Origin: Cloeon dipterum
Lineage: Eukaryota; Arthropoda; Insecta; Ephemeroptera; Baetidae
DNA: 64,000 nt
NCBI RefSeq assembly: GCF_949628265.1
Contig: NC_088790.1
Location: 17,922,545 to 17,986,544 of the forward strand
Direction of reading: 5' to 3'
Made by a program: the position numbers and the translations under genes. The notes under the pieces were generated by a model, which was not told the origin of the DNA, did no database searches, and worked only from the letters and a program-made list of their open reading frames with translations. Positions 14,692-27,186 of this stretch are shown piece after piece (position 1 is the first letter of the stretch; each line of letters starts with the position of its first letter).

Positions 14692-15474
14692 ATGATCTAT
14701 AAAAAGAAATGCTTTCAATTTTCATCGAAACGAAAATTCGAATCAAGCCACACAATTCCACATAATTTCCATTTCAAAGGGATATTGATGACAAATATTT
14801 CACCGGGAGCAGTAAAAATTGTGCCTGACGTGCCTCATCGGGGAATTTCGATTGGCTCCGGCGAGTTTCCGCATTTTCCAATCTTATCGGCCCGTGTACC
14901 GACGGTGGAAATAAATATCTCGCTGCAGAGTATGCAAATGGTTGCTCCATGCGCCTGCCGCCTCGCCAATCGATCAAATCCACGTTTTATACCGGCCGGT
15001 AGAGAAACGAACGACTCGCACCCACGAAATCGAAGCCACGAGATAAAGCAGTCGGATATAATTTGGTCATACGCGGCGATTGGCCGTTGTTCTCTCACGC
15101 TCTCTCTCGCACTCGCAGTCGATTTCCACCCGCAGATAATACAAGGGGAGCGAACGTGCATTATTAATTTGCACTGCATTGGGTGGAACACACGAATCGG
15201 ACGCGGAGGTGCGGGTCGCGCGCGCCAGCAACGGCAACACCGGTCGCGGGCAGGTGAGAATTTTCCATATTGTTTGGCCCAAGCAACGTGTTCACGTGTG
15301 CGAGTGTGTAGTACGGGCCATGCATGCGTGTTTATCGCGGCGACGGCGAAAGGGCTGATAGTGCCCTCAGTTTCGCTTCCGAGCCGTCATTATCGGCCGA
15401 CCGACGCTGGCGACGAGGCAATTAGTCGCTTATTTTCGTCGCTGCACTCGCCACGATTGCACCGGCTCGAGTAA
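14692..15474 (+). other. 260-codon open frame in a CpG-rich island, probably not a gene
   Basis: This is the longest uninterrupted ATG-to-stop frame in the window. I recognise no domain. The translation is rich in R, S, C and H without a clear pattern. The antisense strand is also open for 118 and 71 codons, as expected where CpG-rich sequence depletes stops. A donor-like GTGAGC follows the stop at 15536, so the 3' part could be a non-coding first exon of a plus-strand transcript such as the miR-263 precursor. Coding status is unproven. Confidence 0.15.
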
Positions 15475-18400
15475 GGCACACGCTGTACATTTTCGCCAGC
15501 CACCTTCGCCGCCTCCACGTTCTAGGAATCGCACGGTGAGCACACATTTCACATTCAAAATGTTACGGTTCAAAGGGTTGAATTCGTATTTTAAAAATTT
15601 TCAAGCATTTTTTCAAAATTTTCATACAAGCAAAATTTGCAACATGCAGAATTATTTTTTTATATACGTTTAAACATCATAAACAATTTAGAATGGGAAA
15701 GCTTTCAAACTGTTTGTGACGTGGCACAATATTTATTTGGATGTTTGCAAATTTAAAATTTATTCACTGCTCCATATTAGTGAAAATAGAATTTTCCATT
15801 TTAAAATGATGCGTTTCCCTTTAAAGCCGATATTCCGTTGTAAATATTATTTATCTTCAAACCGAAATATTTTTCGCCTGTGCCAACGGCAGAAGCGCCG
15901 TTTTTTCGCCAACAACCAAACAGCCGTGTTAAATGTCGGTCTTTGCCTTTTGCTGCCGCCGCTGCTGTTGCTGCTGATGGAAGCGATTGTGCAGTTGTTG
16001 GTCGCGTCGGTTCGTTCGTTCGCTCGTCGGCGTGTCTGTTTTTCAACAATATGTTACGTAGCAGCACAGCAGTCGCACCGACTGACTAGGTGGCACATTT
16101 CGTCCTTATTTGATGCGCTGGCGTTTCGCTTTCGAATCGGCCGCCGCCATATCAGCAGCTCCGCGCTGCCCTGCGGACAGTGGAAATTTCGCCGATAGTT
16201 GGGTAAGCCACACTTTTGGACTTCGCTCCAGGCTTTTCGGGTTTTGTACAGTTCTGAATTTTGACAGGTGAAAAGCAGACCTTTCGGTTGGTTTTTCACG
16301 GGTCGCATATATAAATGTTTTTGCTAAATCGCGCAATATTTGCGCCTCTCTTTCAACAAAAGCCTTATTGGTTAACTGCTATCGGATAATTGGCCCTTTG
16401 GAACGTGACGAAAATTCCCCCGCGGCTGCCGACGTGAACAACGCCTCATTTCAATAACCTACCCCGCACTGCTGCTGCTGCTATTTGTAGAAACTTATAA
16501 ATTCAAAGCGGCGGCCGGTGCGAAGGATAATAATGAAATATTACTGCGCCTGCTGCCGCCGCGCTCGCGAACACACATTAAAGACCAGGTGCAGGCGGCG
16601 CAAGGTGCAATCAACAGCCAGAACAGCAATGTTGGCGGCGCAGTCACCCGGCCAGAAAAATCAATCCCGGGAAATGGCATGAAACATTGCGGCGATCCAT
16701 GGTTGAGCACGGTGAATTCAAATTTAAATCGAACGTAAAATAACAATGAATGTCTTCTTTTCATTAACAATAAGGATTCGGAAGATAAATACCGTTCTAA
16801 ATTAAAACTTCTTTCGGCGTATCAGATTTTCATTACAAATAAAACATGTTGCATGCTCAATTTAGGAGGAGAATCTATTGCCTTTACCGTTCGTTTTTAA
16901 CTTCGTAATGACGTGGCTTCCAAAAACCGACGTGCACCATTTTCACAAAAATCAACTCTCGGTTTCGATTCGCGTATTTTTGTCCAACCAGTGAATCTAA
17001 GCTTAGATTCCCACCTGACCACGACGCAGTCATATATATGCATACAAATTCCACTGCGTTCGATTGTGCAAAAAACGGACCGCGGCTGTCACTTCCTGTC
17101 CTCCTCGAATCGCTCCTCTCAGCGTTGCCATTCAATTTGTGGTCCATGCCTCAGAACAATGGCTCGTCGAATTTTACGCAAAAGACTCGCCGACCGTAGC
17201 TTCGTCCATCCATTCGCATTTCACGTCAAATAAAGCTATTGCTGCTGCAGCGAGACGGACACCGACCCGCGTGCGTATTCCTCTGCCAAGGCCACTCGGG
17301 CCTCGTTTCTGGTTCATTGCTGCACCTGAAAACCAATCAATATTATTGGCACTTGAGTTTTTCTTAGGGCATTAAAATCAGAACTGCAACTAATGCTTAA
17401 TGCGGTTTTATTTTAAAAATTTTGAGTCATCAGTTAAAGAAATTTACCAATTATGGAGCTACTTGTACATCCTAATCAAAATTTATTGTGAATCAAGTAG
17501 TCAGATTTTCAATATTTTTAAACGTTTTCAACATATAATGGGAGTAACCGTTTTAAAATCTAGCTTACAACATTTTTTCAGTGAATTGTTTCAAGCGCCA
17601 GCAAATTAGCCATTATACAGGTTGCATGATGAAATATAAAGAAATATGCCCAGGAAGATTATGCGTGCGACTTGCCGGTATACGCAGCTACTACTGAAAT
17701 TTTAGTGAATGTGCAATTTTTTGCAATTTAACCTTGACACTTTCGAAACTTTGTTATATCACGAGCTAAACTAAGCTTTTGCAATCTGAGAAAGTCGAGG
17801 GGCGTGTGAAATGAAAAGAAATTGGCCTAACTACCCAACCCCGATTAATTTTATTTTATTCGCCACTTTAGGACTTCATTCCAGCTTGATTTTCACACTT
17901 ATCTCAGCCATTAATTGTAGATTATTCTCCCATGGAGCTTCATAAATATCAGAAAAGTTCCAACTCACACGAGCCGAAAATCGAAATAAATAATTCCGCA
18001 TTGTGTTCGGCGCCTTAATTAATTACCACCTGCTCAGGGGGCTGAATAACAAACAAAAATAGAATAATGATTATTTTCCCGGCGAAAAAAGCTGCTGCTG
18101 CTTTTCTTTCTCATGTGCATCCAAGCAGATCCCCGTCCGTTTTCTCAGAGTGAGCAAAGCCATCGAAGCAAGCTATCTTTGCATCGCGCGCCTTCACTTT
18201 TCTTCTCCAGCTCTTCTTCTGCTTCTTCCTGTTCAGCCTTTTTCCCCACTATGCACACACACACACGTATAGTGTTTTTTTTCTTCCACCTAACTTCCCT
18301 CCAACCAAACGAACCGAGCAGGAGAGTCAATTTTTTATATAATTCTTCCTTCTCGGCTTCTTGCACATTAACTCGCTCTCTGCCTGCGTCCCCCACTCCT

Positions 18401-18565
18401 CGCTCACCTGTTTCCACCTGGAGAAGAGCGAGCGACTCACTCTCCAACTGTCGGAGAAGAGTTTCTCGTCAGTCACAACGCCAGCGGATCGAGTGACGTG
18501 CACATCGGACCTTCGGAGGCCTCGCGGAGACTCCAACGCCCGGATTTCCGTCCGCGATTCGAACG
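15475..18565. other. non-coding DNA upstream of mir-263a
   Basis: The stretch holds two donor-like sites after GC-rich segments, GTGAGC at 15536 and GTAAGC near 16203, both on the plus strand. A (CA) tract lies at 18254-18266. Frames of 60-160 codons occur on both strands and look like composition effects. It could contain the promoter and 5' exons of the primary miR-263 transcript, but I see no decisive signal. Confidence 0.35.
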
Positions 18566-18656
18566 CGAGGCTCTCGCCTGAAATGGCACTGGAAGAATTC
18601 ACGGGTTTCTCCACACAGACCCGTGGTTCTCTCGTGCCATACCAGGAGACCGGCCC
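18566..18656 (+). ncRNA. mir-263a: microRNA precursor mir-263a
   Basis: The 5' arm at 18582-18605 begins AATGGCACTGG and ends AATTCACGGG. It agrees base for base with the insect miR-263a-5p sequence as I remember it (24 nt). The 3' arm at about 18619-18641 contains CCCGTGG and GTGCCAT. It pairs back with CACGGG and ATGGCAC across a loop of about 13 nt (18606-18618). The lower stem continues outside the mature sequence (CTCTCGCCTG against CCAGGAGACCGG). The hairpin limits are my estimate. In flies miR-263a comes from the non-coding bereft locus and protects sense-organ cells from apoptosis. The vertebrate relative is the miR-183/96/182 family. A frame that reads MALEEFT through the mature sequence is a coincidence. 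Confidence 0.93.
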
Positions 18657-21600
18657 TTTTCCCCAAATTGCCAGTGACTTTCACGCTTGCAATAGTGAGA
18701 TGCAGTTTCCGAAGACCTTTTCAGTGCGCGTCGCGTGTGCCTTGTTTTTAAGCAGTGCCGCGTTTCAGTCCATACAAACACACCAGCTGCTGCTGTTTCC
18801 TTTTGACTTTTTTGTCGTCTCGGCGTCGGCCTCGCTTCAATTTCGCTAATTTGCCCGCCGCGGTTGCTCTCCGGCCGGTCGTTTCTGCTGACCGACGCTT
18901 TCTTTCGCGCGGCTGGAATTTTTGTTTGTGCAATCCGACGCTGGCAAAAAGTCAGCCTGTCGTTTTTTTTCTATACCGGCGTGACTCACATTAGATGGAG
19001 TTTTCTGTTATTGTTACTTTTGAGCTTATTTTTATTTTGTAAACGCGACCCAAGCGTTTGCAACAGGTTCCTCTTGCGGAACGCGTTGACAAAAATTTGG
19101 GTCTTGCGTCTTTCGATTGCGTTTATTTTGTTTGATTTGGTTTTGAAATTTTGTAATTGCTTACTTTAATTGTTTTTCTTACCTCTAGCTCTCTTGCATT
19201 CCTCTGACCTGTCTCTCCTTCCACGCTAAATTAACACCACTCATGCTTCGCAACGGTTCAGGATAATTATCAAAATTAATGCACGTGGGAAAAATTCCGG
19301 CTATTTTCCGACGGAGTCGCCTCAGGTTTCCCAAACTCACAATGGAGCAACACACACACATACACGAACCCCAATTAACTAATCCGGCGGTTGTAAGCTA
19401 TGCCCTAAAATTTAATTGCACCTGGAAAAAGAAAATACCGAAAACGAGCGGATCTCTTTTCATTTGGAATCTTCAGTAAAGTTACTTCTTTAAACAAATG
19501 CAATTTCCCCGCAAGGTGAAACATGAACCACAGCAATTTTCCATCCGTTGAGAATTATACACACGTAAAAACGTCCGCACTCGGGAGAAACAATATAATA
19601 AAAATGACGGCGAGTCTCTCTGGCTCGGCCGCCGTGATGATTACACAGTAAATTATTATTATACGAAATTGTTGTTGTGTGCCGCCGCCATTCTTTTCAG
19701 AATTGATAACTCTGCGGCCGGCGCGGCTGCTGAGCGCGGAAAAGGAAATTTCCGGTTTCCACTCAGCTGCCCTCATGGCGGCGTACATCCTCCTTAATTT
19801 GTTCTCCTTCACGTGTTTCTTCCCTTTGGTAATTTTCTAATCGCACCGAGATCTGAGAAAAAAATAACAACGCTAGGAGGAGCACACCGTTTCGCGAGAC
19901 ACTTGTTCTGCCTGACGAAAATCACGCTGCGGAAAGCGGACGCATTTTTTTTACTGCCTCTGACTCTCCTCCCTCTTTGCCTCTCGTTCGTTGGCATGGA
20001 AATCACGATCGAAATTACACTCGCCGCATATCCTTTTTTGTGCTTTTTACGCTACTCGTCTCTGCTTCTTTCTGGCAATTTTCTGCTTCAATTAACCGCA
20101 GGAATTGAATGTAAAGTGAACACGTCAGAATTTTCAGATTCACAACGGCGCCAACAGCAGATGATTAAATGATGAATTGGAAAATAAATAAAGATTTCTA
20201 AACCCCTATAGCTGTATAAGGAACTCAGCAAAAGCTATGAAAATATTTCTCAAGGATTTCTTAGAAAACCCGTAAAAATAAATTGACGCTCTAGATTTTG
20301 GACACAGATATTTAAACTATGCGAATCGTCAGTGCTCGGATGTTCTTTTACTTTAAATGAAAATTAACCTAGGCAACCAGAGTAGTGCAAGTGCTGAGCG
20401 GGTTGTCTAAATTGAACAGTGCACCACTGATAGTTATTCGATCATTACCGAAAAAGGCCAAGAAGGTGGTAAACCAATAGAAAACGAAATAATCCTCAAT
20501 TTGAAGTGATGATTATTTTAAAAACAAATAAATCCAAAGCTTTTAACCTTTTTCAGGCAGCTTGTTCAAAAGGTTCGATTTATTCGGCACTTAACAATTT
20601 GTAATAAAAGGCGCTGCGATAAAATAAAACCACAAAGACCAGTAGCGACGCAGCAAGCCGGTATTATACTACGTTTATTCCAGCTTTACATAACAAGCTT
20701 ATCTGACTGGTTAAATCTCCTACGCCGGCAGTCCTACCGCGGTGTCACAACTCTATTTTTTATCCCATCGGATGACAAGGCAATAAAATTAACGCGCTCT
20801 CCGAACCATCGGCGACACTCTTTTTCCTCTCCATTCATACATACATATTATATACGTGTCTTACGTTTGGGAAGGCGCAGAAGCGCGAGCTTTTTCATTC
20901 CCATCCGCTTTAATACATAATTCAGCGGCCAAATATTTTTTCTGTTCTGCGTGTGTGAGAATTTTCGCGTGTCAAACGTAGGAAAAGAGAGGCAATGCTC
21001 CCCGTTGGAAATAATATTTTATTCTCGGTCTGGCGCTGCCGTTTCCTCTCTGCCGTATTTGATTATACGGCACCGCGCCGAGTGTGTGTGTGTCTATACG
21101 CTAGTCAGGTCGAAGTGTGTGTGAGAAAGATTCCAACCTTTGCGAGTTCGTTAATAAAGGCAGATAGCGCAGCGCAGATTATCTGCCGAGAGTGCTGTGT
21201 GTGTGACTTCCTATTGTTCCAAACGAGTGCAATGAAATTGTCGGGGAGCTCTCGGTGAAAATTCCCTGGAATTCGTCTGATACATTTCTGCAATAAAATT
21301 ACTTTAATGGCCTCTCAGCGTGGCAAATAAACTTCAAAATGAGCTTTAAAACGCTTCTTCTTATTTTCCTAAGGTTTATTAGAAAAATAATTTTTTAAAT
21401 TTTGCCGAGTGGTTTAAAATTGACTTGTTCGCAAATAATTAAACTCTCTAATGCACATAATGGAACAATTATGTGTAATTTGTTTTCAACTTATTTTATT
21501 TCAATAATTCGTTATGAAAGCGCAGACAAAAAAGAAATAATGTGATTCATTGAATTATCTTTTCCACAATGAAATAGGGAGCACAAACTATCTATCTCTG

Positions 21601-24528
21601 AGAAAAGCTGCATACAAAAACAGCCTCGATCTTTATTGAATCTTTGCTTCAAGTTTTCTTTGTAAAGACCATTTTAATTTTTTTTAATAGTTTTTAGTTA
21701 ATTTCTTAAATTACCTATCCAAATAAATCATATTGACATCATTTTTTAACCACTTTATCGCTTCCTTTTTTTGCTAAAAAATTTCTTGAAAATTCCTAAC
21801 TTATTGTAACTCAACAAAACGATAACAAACAAAAATAACACGAGAGAAAGCCAAAGTTGGGGCATATAAGTAATTTCCTTCTGGCTAAATTTATACATTT
21901 ATGAAATATTCAGGTCATTAACTTGAGCACAGAAATTCACACGCGCGGTTTGCCATATCGATTTTACAAGCTTTTATTGCCCTCCGCTCTGACATCAAGC
22001 CTGCCTGTCCCTTTGGCTGCTCGTACTTCTCTAGCCCAATAACTTTCGAGACGCAAGAACCGAGAGGCACAAGAAAAATATCACTCGGCGAGATATACTC
22101 GTATCTAGTTTTCTGCATCTTCCGCGCCGGAGAGAGGTCAACACGAATCAGCGACCCGTGAGAGAGCAGACGCAAATAATTTAATTTGTATGTGTGTACG
22201 TCTATCCGCGCCTCGTCAGCCGGGAATTGGAGCGCGCGTTTTGTTTTAGCTTCGCGTGCTTTCTGAACGAATAATGAGATAAATTAAATTATCACGCCCG
22301 TGGAGCTTCTCGAATGTCTTTGTGGGGAGAGGGAGAGATTAGATGTTATTGGAAACCGTAAAATAATTATGAAAAAAAAATCTCGGAGTGAACCTTACGC
22401 GCCGGTTAATCACCGCCCAAGGTCGATTTTTGAACCTCACCTTTCGCCAGTTTTGCCGATTTTCGTGGTAGCGCTTTTTTCGCGGAATTACTTAAGGTAT
22501 CATTAAACCACGATTCGACACAAGTGGATTGAAACGATTTGAAAAAGTAAAACGGAGATTTATGTCTGGTCGGGAATTAATAAAAAGCTTGGCATGCGAC
22601 AGGAGAGAAAATGAATTATTATTTTGTTCTTTTCTAAAACAGAAAGGTGGAAACACGCCTTGAAAGCCGCAAGCTTATTAAGAGCCAAGGCGGACTGTTT
22701 TCAATATGTTTATAATTCGCCCACACTGACACATCGCGCTGGAAGAACATGACTCACAAATAAGCCGACTCCAATTTCAATTTTTCAAAATGACAAATTT
22801 ATTTAGAATACGTGATAACTAGAATGTGAAAAATGAACCCACAATTTTTATATAGCGAATGTGTCCAATTTACGATTGAAATGAAAAATTGAGTTGGACA
22901 GTTTTATACCAGTTTAAGTCTGAAAAATTTTTTGTTGGCATTTAAAAAATGGAAAACTATATATATATGCTTATCTTTTTAGAACGTGAATCTAAATAGC
23001 CTAATTTTGTTTGTAAAATTATAAAAAAGGGCCTGGTTACTTTTCCATTTGGTAGGGCTGCGTGCTTCGTTGAAATAAATATTTGTCAATGCGCACTGGT
23101 GCACGAATCCTGAATTTCTTGGACTATCAACCTTGAAATTTCGTAGCATTCTGAAATTCTTTACTGGAAACATCGAATAATTAAGAAAAGTCAAAATACA
23201 AGGAATTTCAAATACTAAAAATAAAAAAACTCGTTTTATTACTTGAATTTTTTAGTTATCATTCTGAGACTGGCTGTGGGAGTGGAGGAAAAAAGACAAA
23301 GTCGGCCCTTTTGAACGCGCACACTCAATTTGCAGACAATAAAATGAAAACGCCATCGCATCCAGCTTTTTATCTGCTGGATTTCCATTTCCTGCCTCGA
23401 TCGCTTTGCGCCGTTGGCTGCGTCTCGGCGGCGAAAAGGTCATTTTGTGTTAGCAGCGCTTCCTCCTCGATGCGCGAGAGCTTTCCAGCCAAGTGCCCCA
23501 GAAAATGGGCCGCTTTCGTGATTTTCCGAGCCGATAGGCCGGTGCATCGTAGCTTCTGAGTGTGTGCACGCGATAAAGGCGAGCAGCGACGCCTCACGAG
23601 CACTGTGCAATTAATTTGGCACATGTCACACCAAAAATACGCGCTTGCCTCAGCTCAGGCGACGAAAGGAAGTTGCGGAATAATTGAATGCACTGAACTT
23701 TGCCGAGCAAATAATAATGAGCTGCCGCGGGAGACGGACGCACGGCGGACGGACGGGCGACTTTTTATATCAGCCGTGCGCCGCGCGTCGTGGATTATAC
23801 ACGTACATTATGTAGTGGGTGCCCCTTCCCTTACACGTACATGAACGTCGGAAAGGTCATGAAATTAAGGAGCATGACGCCTAGAGCTAGCCAAGTGTGC
23901 AGCTTAAAATTATAGAGCCACCGGAGTGAAGCACACAGCTAATTTCACAAGTTTTAGATGCTTCAGATGAATTAAAAGTGGATTGAATTAAATTCAGATT
24001 ATTTTGGTGCTTGAAATTATTGATAATTATCTTTAGAACATAAAATGAGTTCCTTTAAAACTTATAAATGCAGAGAAACACGCCGTAAAAATTAATTGGT
24101 TTTAATTTGAAAATTTTATTTTAACCTTCAGTTATTTTAATTTAAAAATTGAATGCCGTGAAACAAACTTGCTTCCTTCTTCCTTGATCAAAGTCCATCC
24201 TGATGAGTTTTGACTAAAGATTTATATTGCAAGTATATTTTCACCGAGGAGATTCCCGTCAAAATTAACTTTATAATAGAAATCAAAATACTGTTCGGAA
24301 GGGAGTGTAGAAAATTAATCGAAGCGAGCGTGACGAGAGCTTTGAATGGCATATAAAGTAGTTCTGTTTGTCATGCGGGTTGCCTGATGCGAAAAAATCG
24401 GCTCCTGCAAATTGCAAATCAATGTTCGCGGGGGGTGTGATTACTCCAGGGGCGGACCTGCGCGCGGCCGAAAGCCATTTGTGCTGGTTGAAACTCTGGC
24501 GTAGGTGTGGGTGCATTAAAAACAGTGG

Positions 24529-24531
<3 letters not shown>
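18657..24531. other. non-coding DNA between mir-263a and a GA tract
   Basis: No protein gene could be supported. GC-rich patches at 18.7-19.0, 19.6-20.1, 21.0-21.3 and 23.3-23.8 kb carry frames on both strands. The minus-strand frame at 23370-23624 has codon use that looks coding, but it has no usable donor site and no recognisable domain. If mir-263a and mir-263b share a primary transcript, this stretch is transcribed on the plus strand. Confidence 0.4.

Positions 24532-24581
<50 letters not shown>
24532..24581. repeat. (GA)25 microsatellite
   Basis: This is an uninterrupted run of 25 GA units. Long GA tracts can bind GAGA-type factors and keep insect promoters open. A GC-rich island (24.6-25.15 kb) follows it directly, so a promoter role is possible but not shown. 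The tract makes an artificial RE-repeat frame in translation. Confidence 0.95.
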
Positions 24582-24584
<3 letters not shown>

Positions 24585-27095
24585 GTACGAAGGAAGGCAG
24601 TTGGTTCGTTGGTCTGTCGGTTCTTCGCCCGGCATGAATCACTTTGGCCATTTATATTTGTGTGTGTGCTTTGGAGGGAGCCGCTCGATATTCACGAGAG
24701 CGAGCGCTGCCTTTGCTCACCCCCGCCCTCCCTCCGGCACCCCTGCCCACCCCGCGGCCTCCCACCTGCATTATACAAAACCTTTTCCTTCCTCCGGTGG
24801 ACTCGCCTAGCTGCTTTTTTGGACACGCGGCCAAGAAAATATCGATTCGAGCGTTTTCGTCGGCAGCAGCCAGAGGTGCCGGTGCACCACGCCTTTTCGG
24901 GCCGCTCGCCAATTTCTCGCCGGCTTTGGCCAAACGCACCTGCGGAACGGGCCTTTGCGTATACGCACATTCGTATATTATGTATGCTCGCCCGTGCACA
25001 GGAATGTATTCGTTCGATTGGCTTCGGAAACCGGCGACTCTCTCTCTCTCTCTCTTTCTCTCCGATGGGGTGCGATTCGGAGAACGAAGAGGACGGCAGG
25101 AAGTTCACCGCTGCTCGGCTTTTCCGGAGTTGAAATTTCTACTCCGCGGATTTTAAATGCGGAGTGGCAGCTTTCACTTTATCGAACCAAACCAATATTT
25201 TAAAATTTATTCAAGTTATTTTGTTTTCTGCAGTTTTAACTGTTTAGTAATTTTTATTCTTGCTAAATTAAATATTCAAAAAAGGCACCACCAAAATTGA
25301 AGAAACGCTTTGCAAGCAGTTGGAAACCTTAGTCTTGAAATGCAAAATTATAATATTTCCCCTTAAATTTCTTTAAAACTTTTAAGTTTAAAGAAAATAA
25401 TGTTTTGTTGCAGATCGGTTTTCTCAGATTTTGAAGCAGTTCTCAGGGGAATGCGGAAAGAAGAATCTTTGTATTAGTGGATCAAAGGCAATTTTGAAAA
25501 GAGGTAACTCACCCTCTCTTAACCCAGCATATCATGAAGATTATTAATTTAAGATTATAAGTTAATGGCTTTTATTTAGAATCAAAACGATTTATGCATC
25601 TCGTAGGTCCAAATCCATACATCATTCTCTGAATAATGCATTTAATTCCAACTCGTCTCTCAGCGTGATTTACGGCCCTACTTCCCAAGAGGGTTCCTAA
25701 ATGTCAAATTTCCCCTTTGTGCATCTGTTTAAAACAGAGCAAAATACCACTGGATCATGCCTTTTTTAAACTCGGATTCAGGAAATATATGCACCACCTA
25801 GTCGAACATCGAAAAGTCGACACCCGTGACATAATTCCGACATCTCTTGTGTTGACAGCAGCCTTTTGTCTCGCTCCTCTCCAATCATCCCTCGACGGGG
25901 TGCGCACGGTGGTAAAAAAATCCACCCCCGACCGACTACAGCAGCCGGTGTATAATTTGCTTTATTGCACGTGAAAATATGGTGGCTGCTCGTTCGCCCA
26001 CTCGCCCCACATCCAATAAAAAGGGGAACAGTGACTTTTATTCTAATAGGGGTGGAAGAAAGACAGGTATGAGGTCACCCCTCACAGCGGCGGGCGCTAG
26101 TTGGTTGGGGTCGCCACCGGCACCAGTTAATTTCCAGAGCGGCTCTGCAATGCGCCAAACCCTCCGGCCTCAGCAGACACACTCGGATTCTTCCTTCGGG
26201 CCCGAGAGTGACCCGTGTGTCTGTGCCGCTGCCGCTGCTGCACACTTTTCAGCCGAAGAAGCAGAAGAATCGACGGACGAGCAGCTCGGCCGTTCCGCTT
26301 CGCAGGACCACTCGTGCTGCGTCACGAATTTTTCGGTCGCGCGGGCCCACCTTTCCTTTTCCACCACCGGCCGCAACGGAGGAGTCGACCATTTGTGAGA
26401 AGTGTGCTTGCTGCCTGCTCTCTTTTCGGTACAATTATTTCATTTCGAACTTTCGTGCCAGGTAATTTTAATACTCACACACACACACACACACACCGGC
26501 GGCCAGTCAAGCTCGACAGATATTTGGGAATGTTTTTTATGCATATACGTAGAATTTAATTGGCGCTCTCTATTAGTTGCGAAATTCCAGAGATTCAGCA
26601 GGGTAGGGAAAAAATATTTACGGCACAGGCGCCAAGTTTTTTTAAACAATAATTTGTAGCAACCAACAAACACACTCAAGCTTTTAGCTAGAATTCGAAA
26701 GCAACTTGCACCCCCTCGCGTAATCAACGCTCTCGATCGACAAAAGTGCACCCGATAAAATAGTACATTTTATCTTTGGAAAAAGGGTGCCTTACATGGG
26801 CAGCGGCTGCACGCAATGCCGAATCACCCCGCTTCTAGAAAATCCATGTATATCGACCTGCACCCTTGGCCCGTGCGCGAATTGAAATTAAAGCCCGGGG
26901 CAAAAACCTTGGATTTAATTGCCCCCTTGCATATTAAGGGCACGCATCGGCGATTTTAAGATCGCGTTTCACCTGCTGGTTGCGGTGCTGCTTTTGAAAC
27001 AACGCGATTTGCTCAATTTGCCATCTTGTGTTGCAGAGGATCCGCCGCCGCCGCAGAGGCACTAATGACTGCAGTCGGAGCCGAACAAGAGACCC
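24582..27095. other. GC-rich non-coding segments upstream of mir-263b
   Basis: Two GC-rich blocks (24.65-25.15 and 26.0-26.46 kb) contain a (CT) tract at 25038-25062 and a (CA) tract at 26476-26496. The second block has exon-like borders: an acceptor-like TTTCCAG ending near 26136 and a strong donor at 26459/26460 (CCAG|GTAATT). Another acceptor-like TTGTGTTGCAG ends at 27036, just before mir-263b. These may be exons of the primary microRNA transcript. A frame can be joined across them in phase, but it matches nothing I know. Confidence 0.35.
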
Positions 27096-27186
27096 GAGTC
27101 GCTTCCTTAGCCTTGGCACTGGAAGAATTCACAGATTGACTTTCAAGTCGTGGGTTCTCTTTTGCCAAATTTAATGGAGTTGACCA
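27096..27186 (+). ncRNA. mir-263b: microRNA precursor mir-263b
   Basis: The 5' arm at 27112-27135 begins CTTGGCACTGG and ends TTCACAGA. It matches the insect miR-263b family and shares 19 consecutive bases with the miR-263a arm at 18582. The 3' arm at about 27148-27170 contains GTGGG, TTCTC and TTGCCAAA. Its TTGCCAA pairs with TTGGCA of the 5' arm, and the terminal part pairs TTCAC with GTGGG. As I recall, fly miR-263b has GGGAG where this copy has GGAAG, so this copy is closer to miR-263a. The hairpin limits are estimated. It lies 8.5 kb downstream of mir-263a on the same strand and converges with the sorting-nexin gene. Confidence 0.92.

Noticed and set aside
18361..18849. 162-codon plus frame containing DSNARIS/DSNARLS repeats and MALEEFTGF, first read as a coding exon
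   Set aside because: The MALEEFTGF part is the mir-263a 5' arm and the hairpin explains the conservation. The short repeat is only 13 of 21 bases identical, no good splice sites bound the frame, and the antisense strand is equally open.
23370..23624. 84-codon minus frame with coding-like codon use (AGKLSRIEEEALLTQNDLFA)
   Set aside because: It has an acceptor-like site but no GT donor or domain, and the opposite strand is also open. Kept only as a weak possibility.
23614..23640. TTTGGCACATGTCAC between the two microRNAs, resembling a miR-96/183-type seed
   Set aside because: No complementary GTGCCAA arm follows within precursor distance, and a 7-base seed is expected several times by chance.
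24507..25133. 208-codon frame with an RERERE tract
   Set aside because: The tract is the (GA)25 microsatellite translated; the rest is a mixed-strand GC-rich frame without a domain.
27037..27138. Putative terminal exon ending ALALEEFTD on the plus strand, and an antisense frame ending at 27013
   Set aside because: The matching segment is the mature miR-263b arm. GC content and openness on both strands fit a structured RNA locus better than a protein end.
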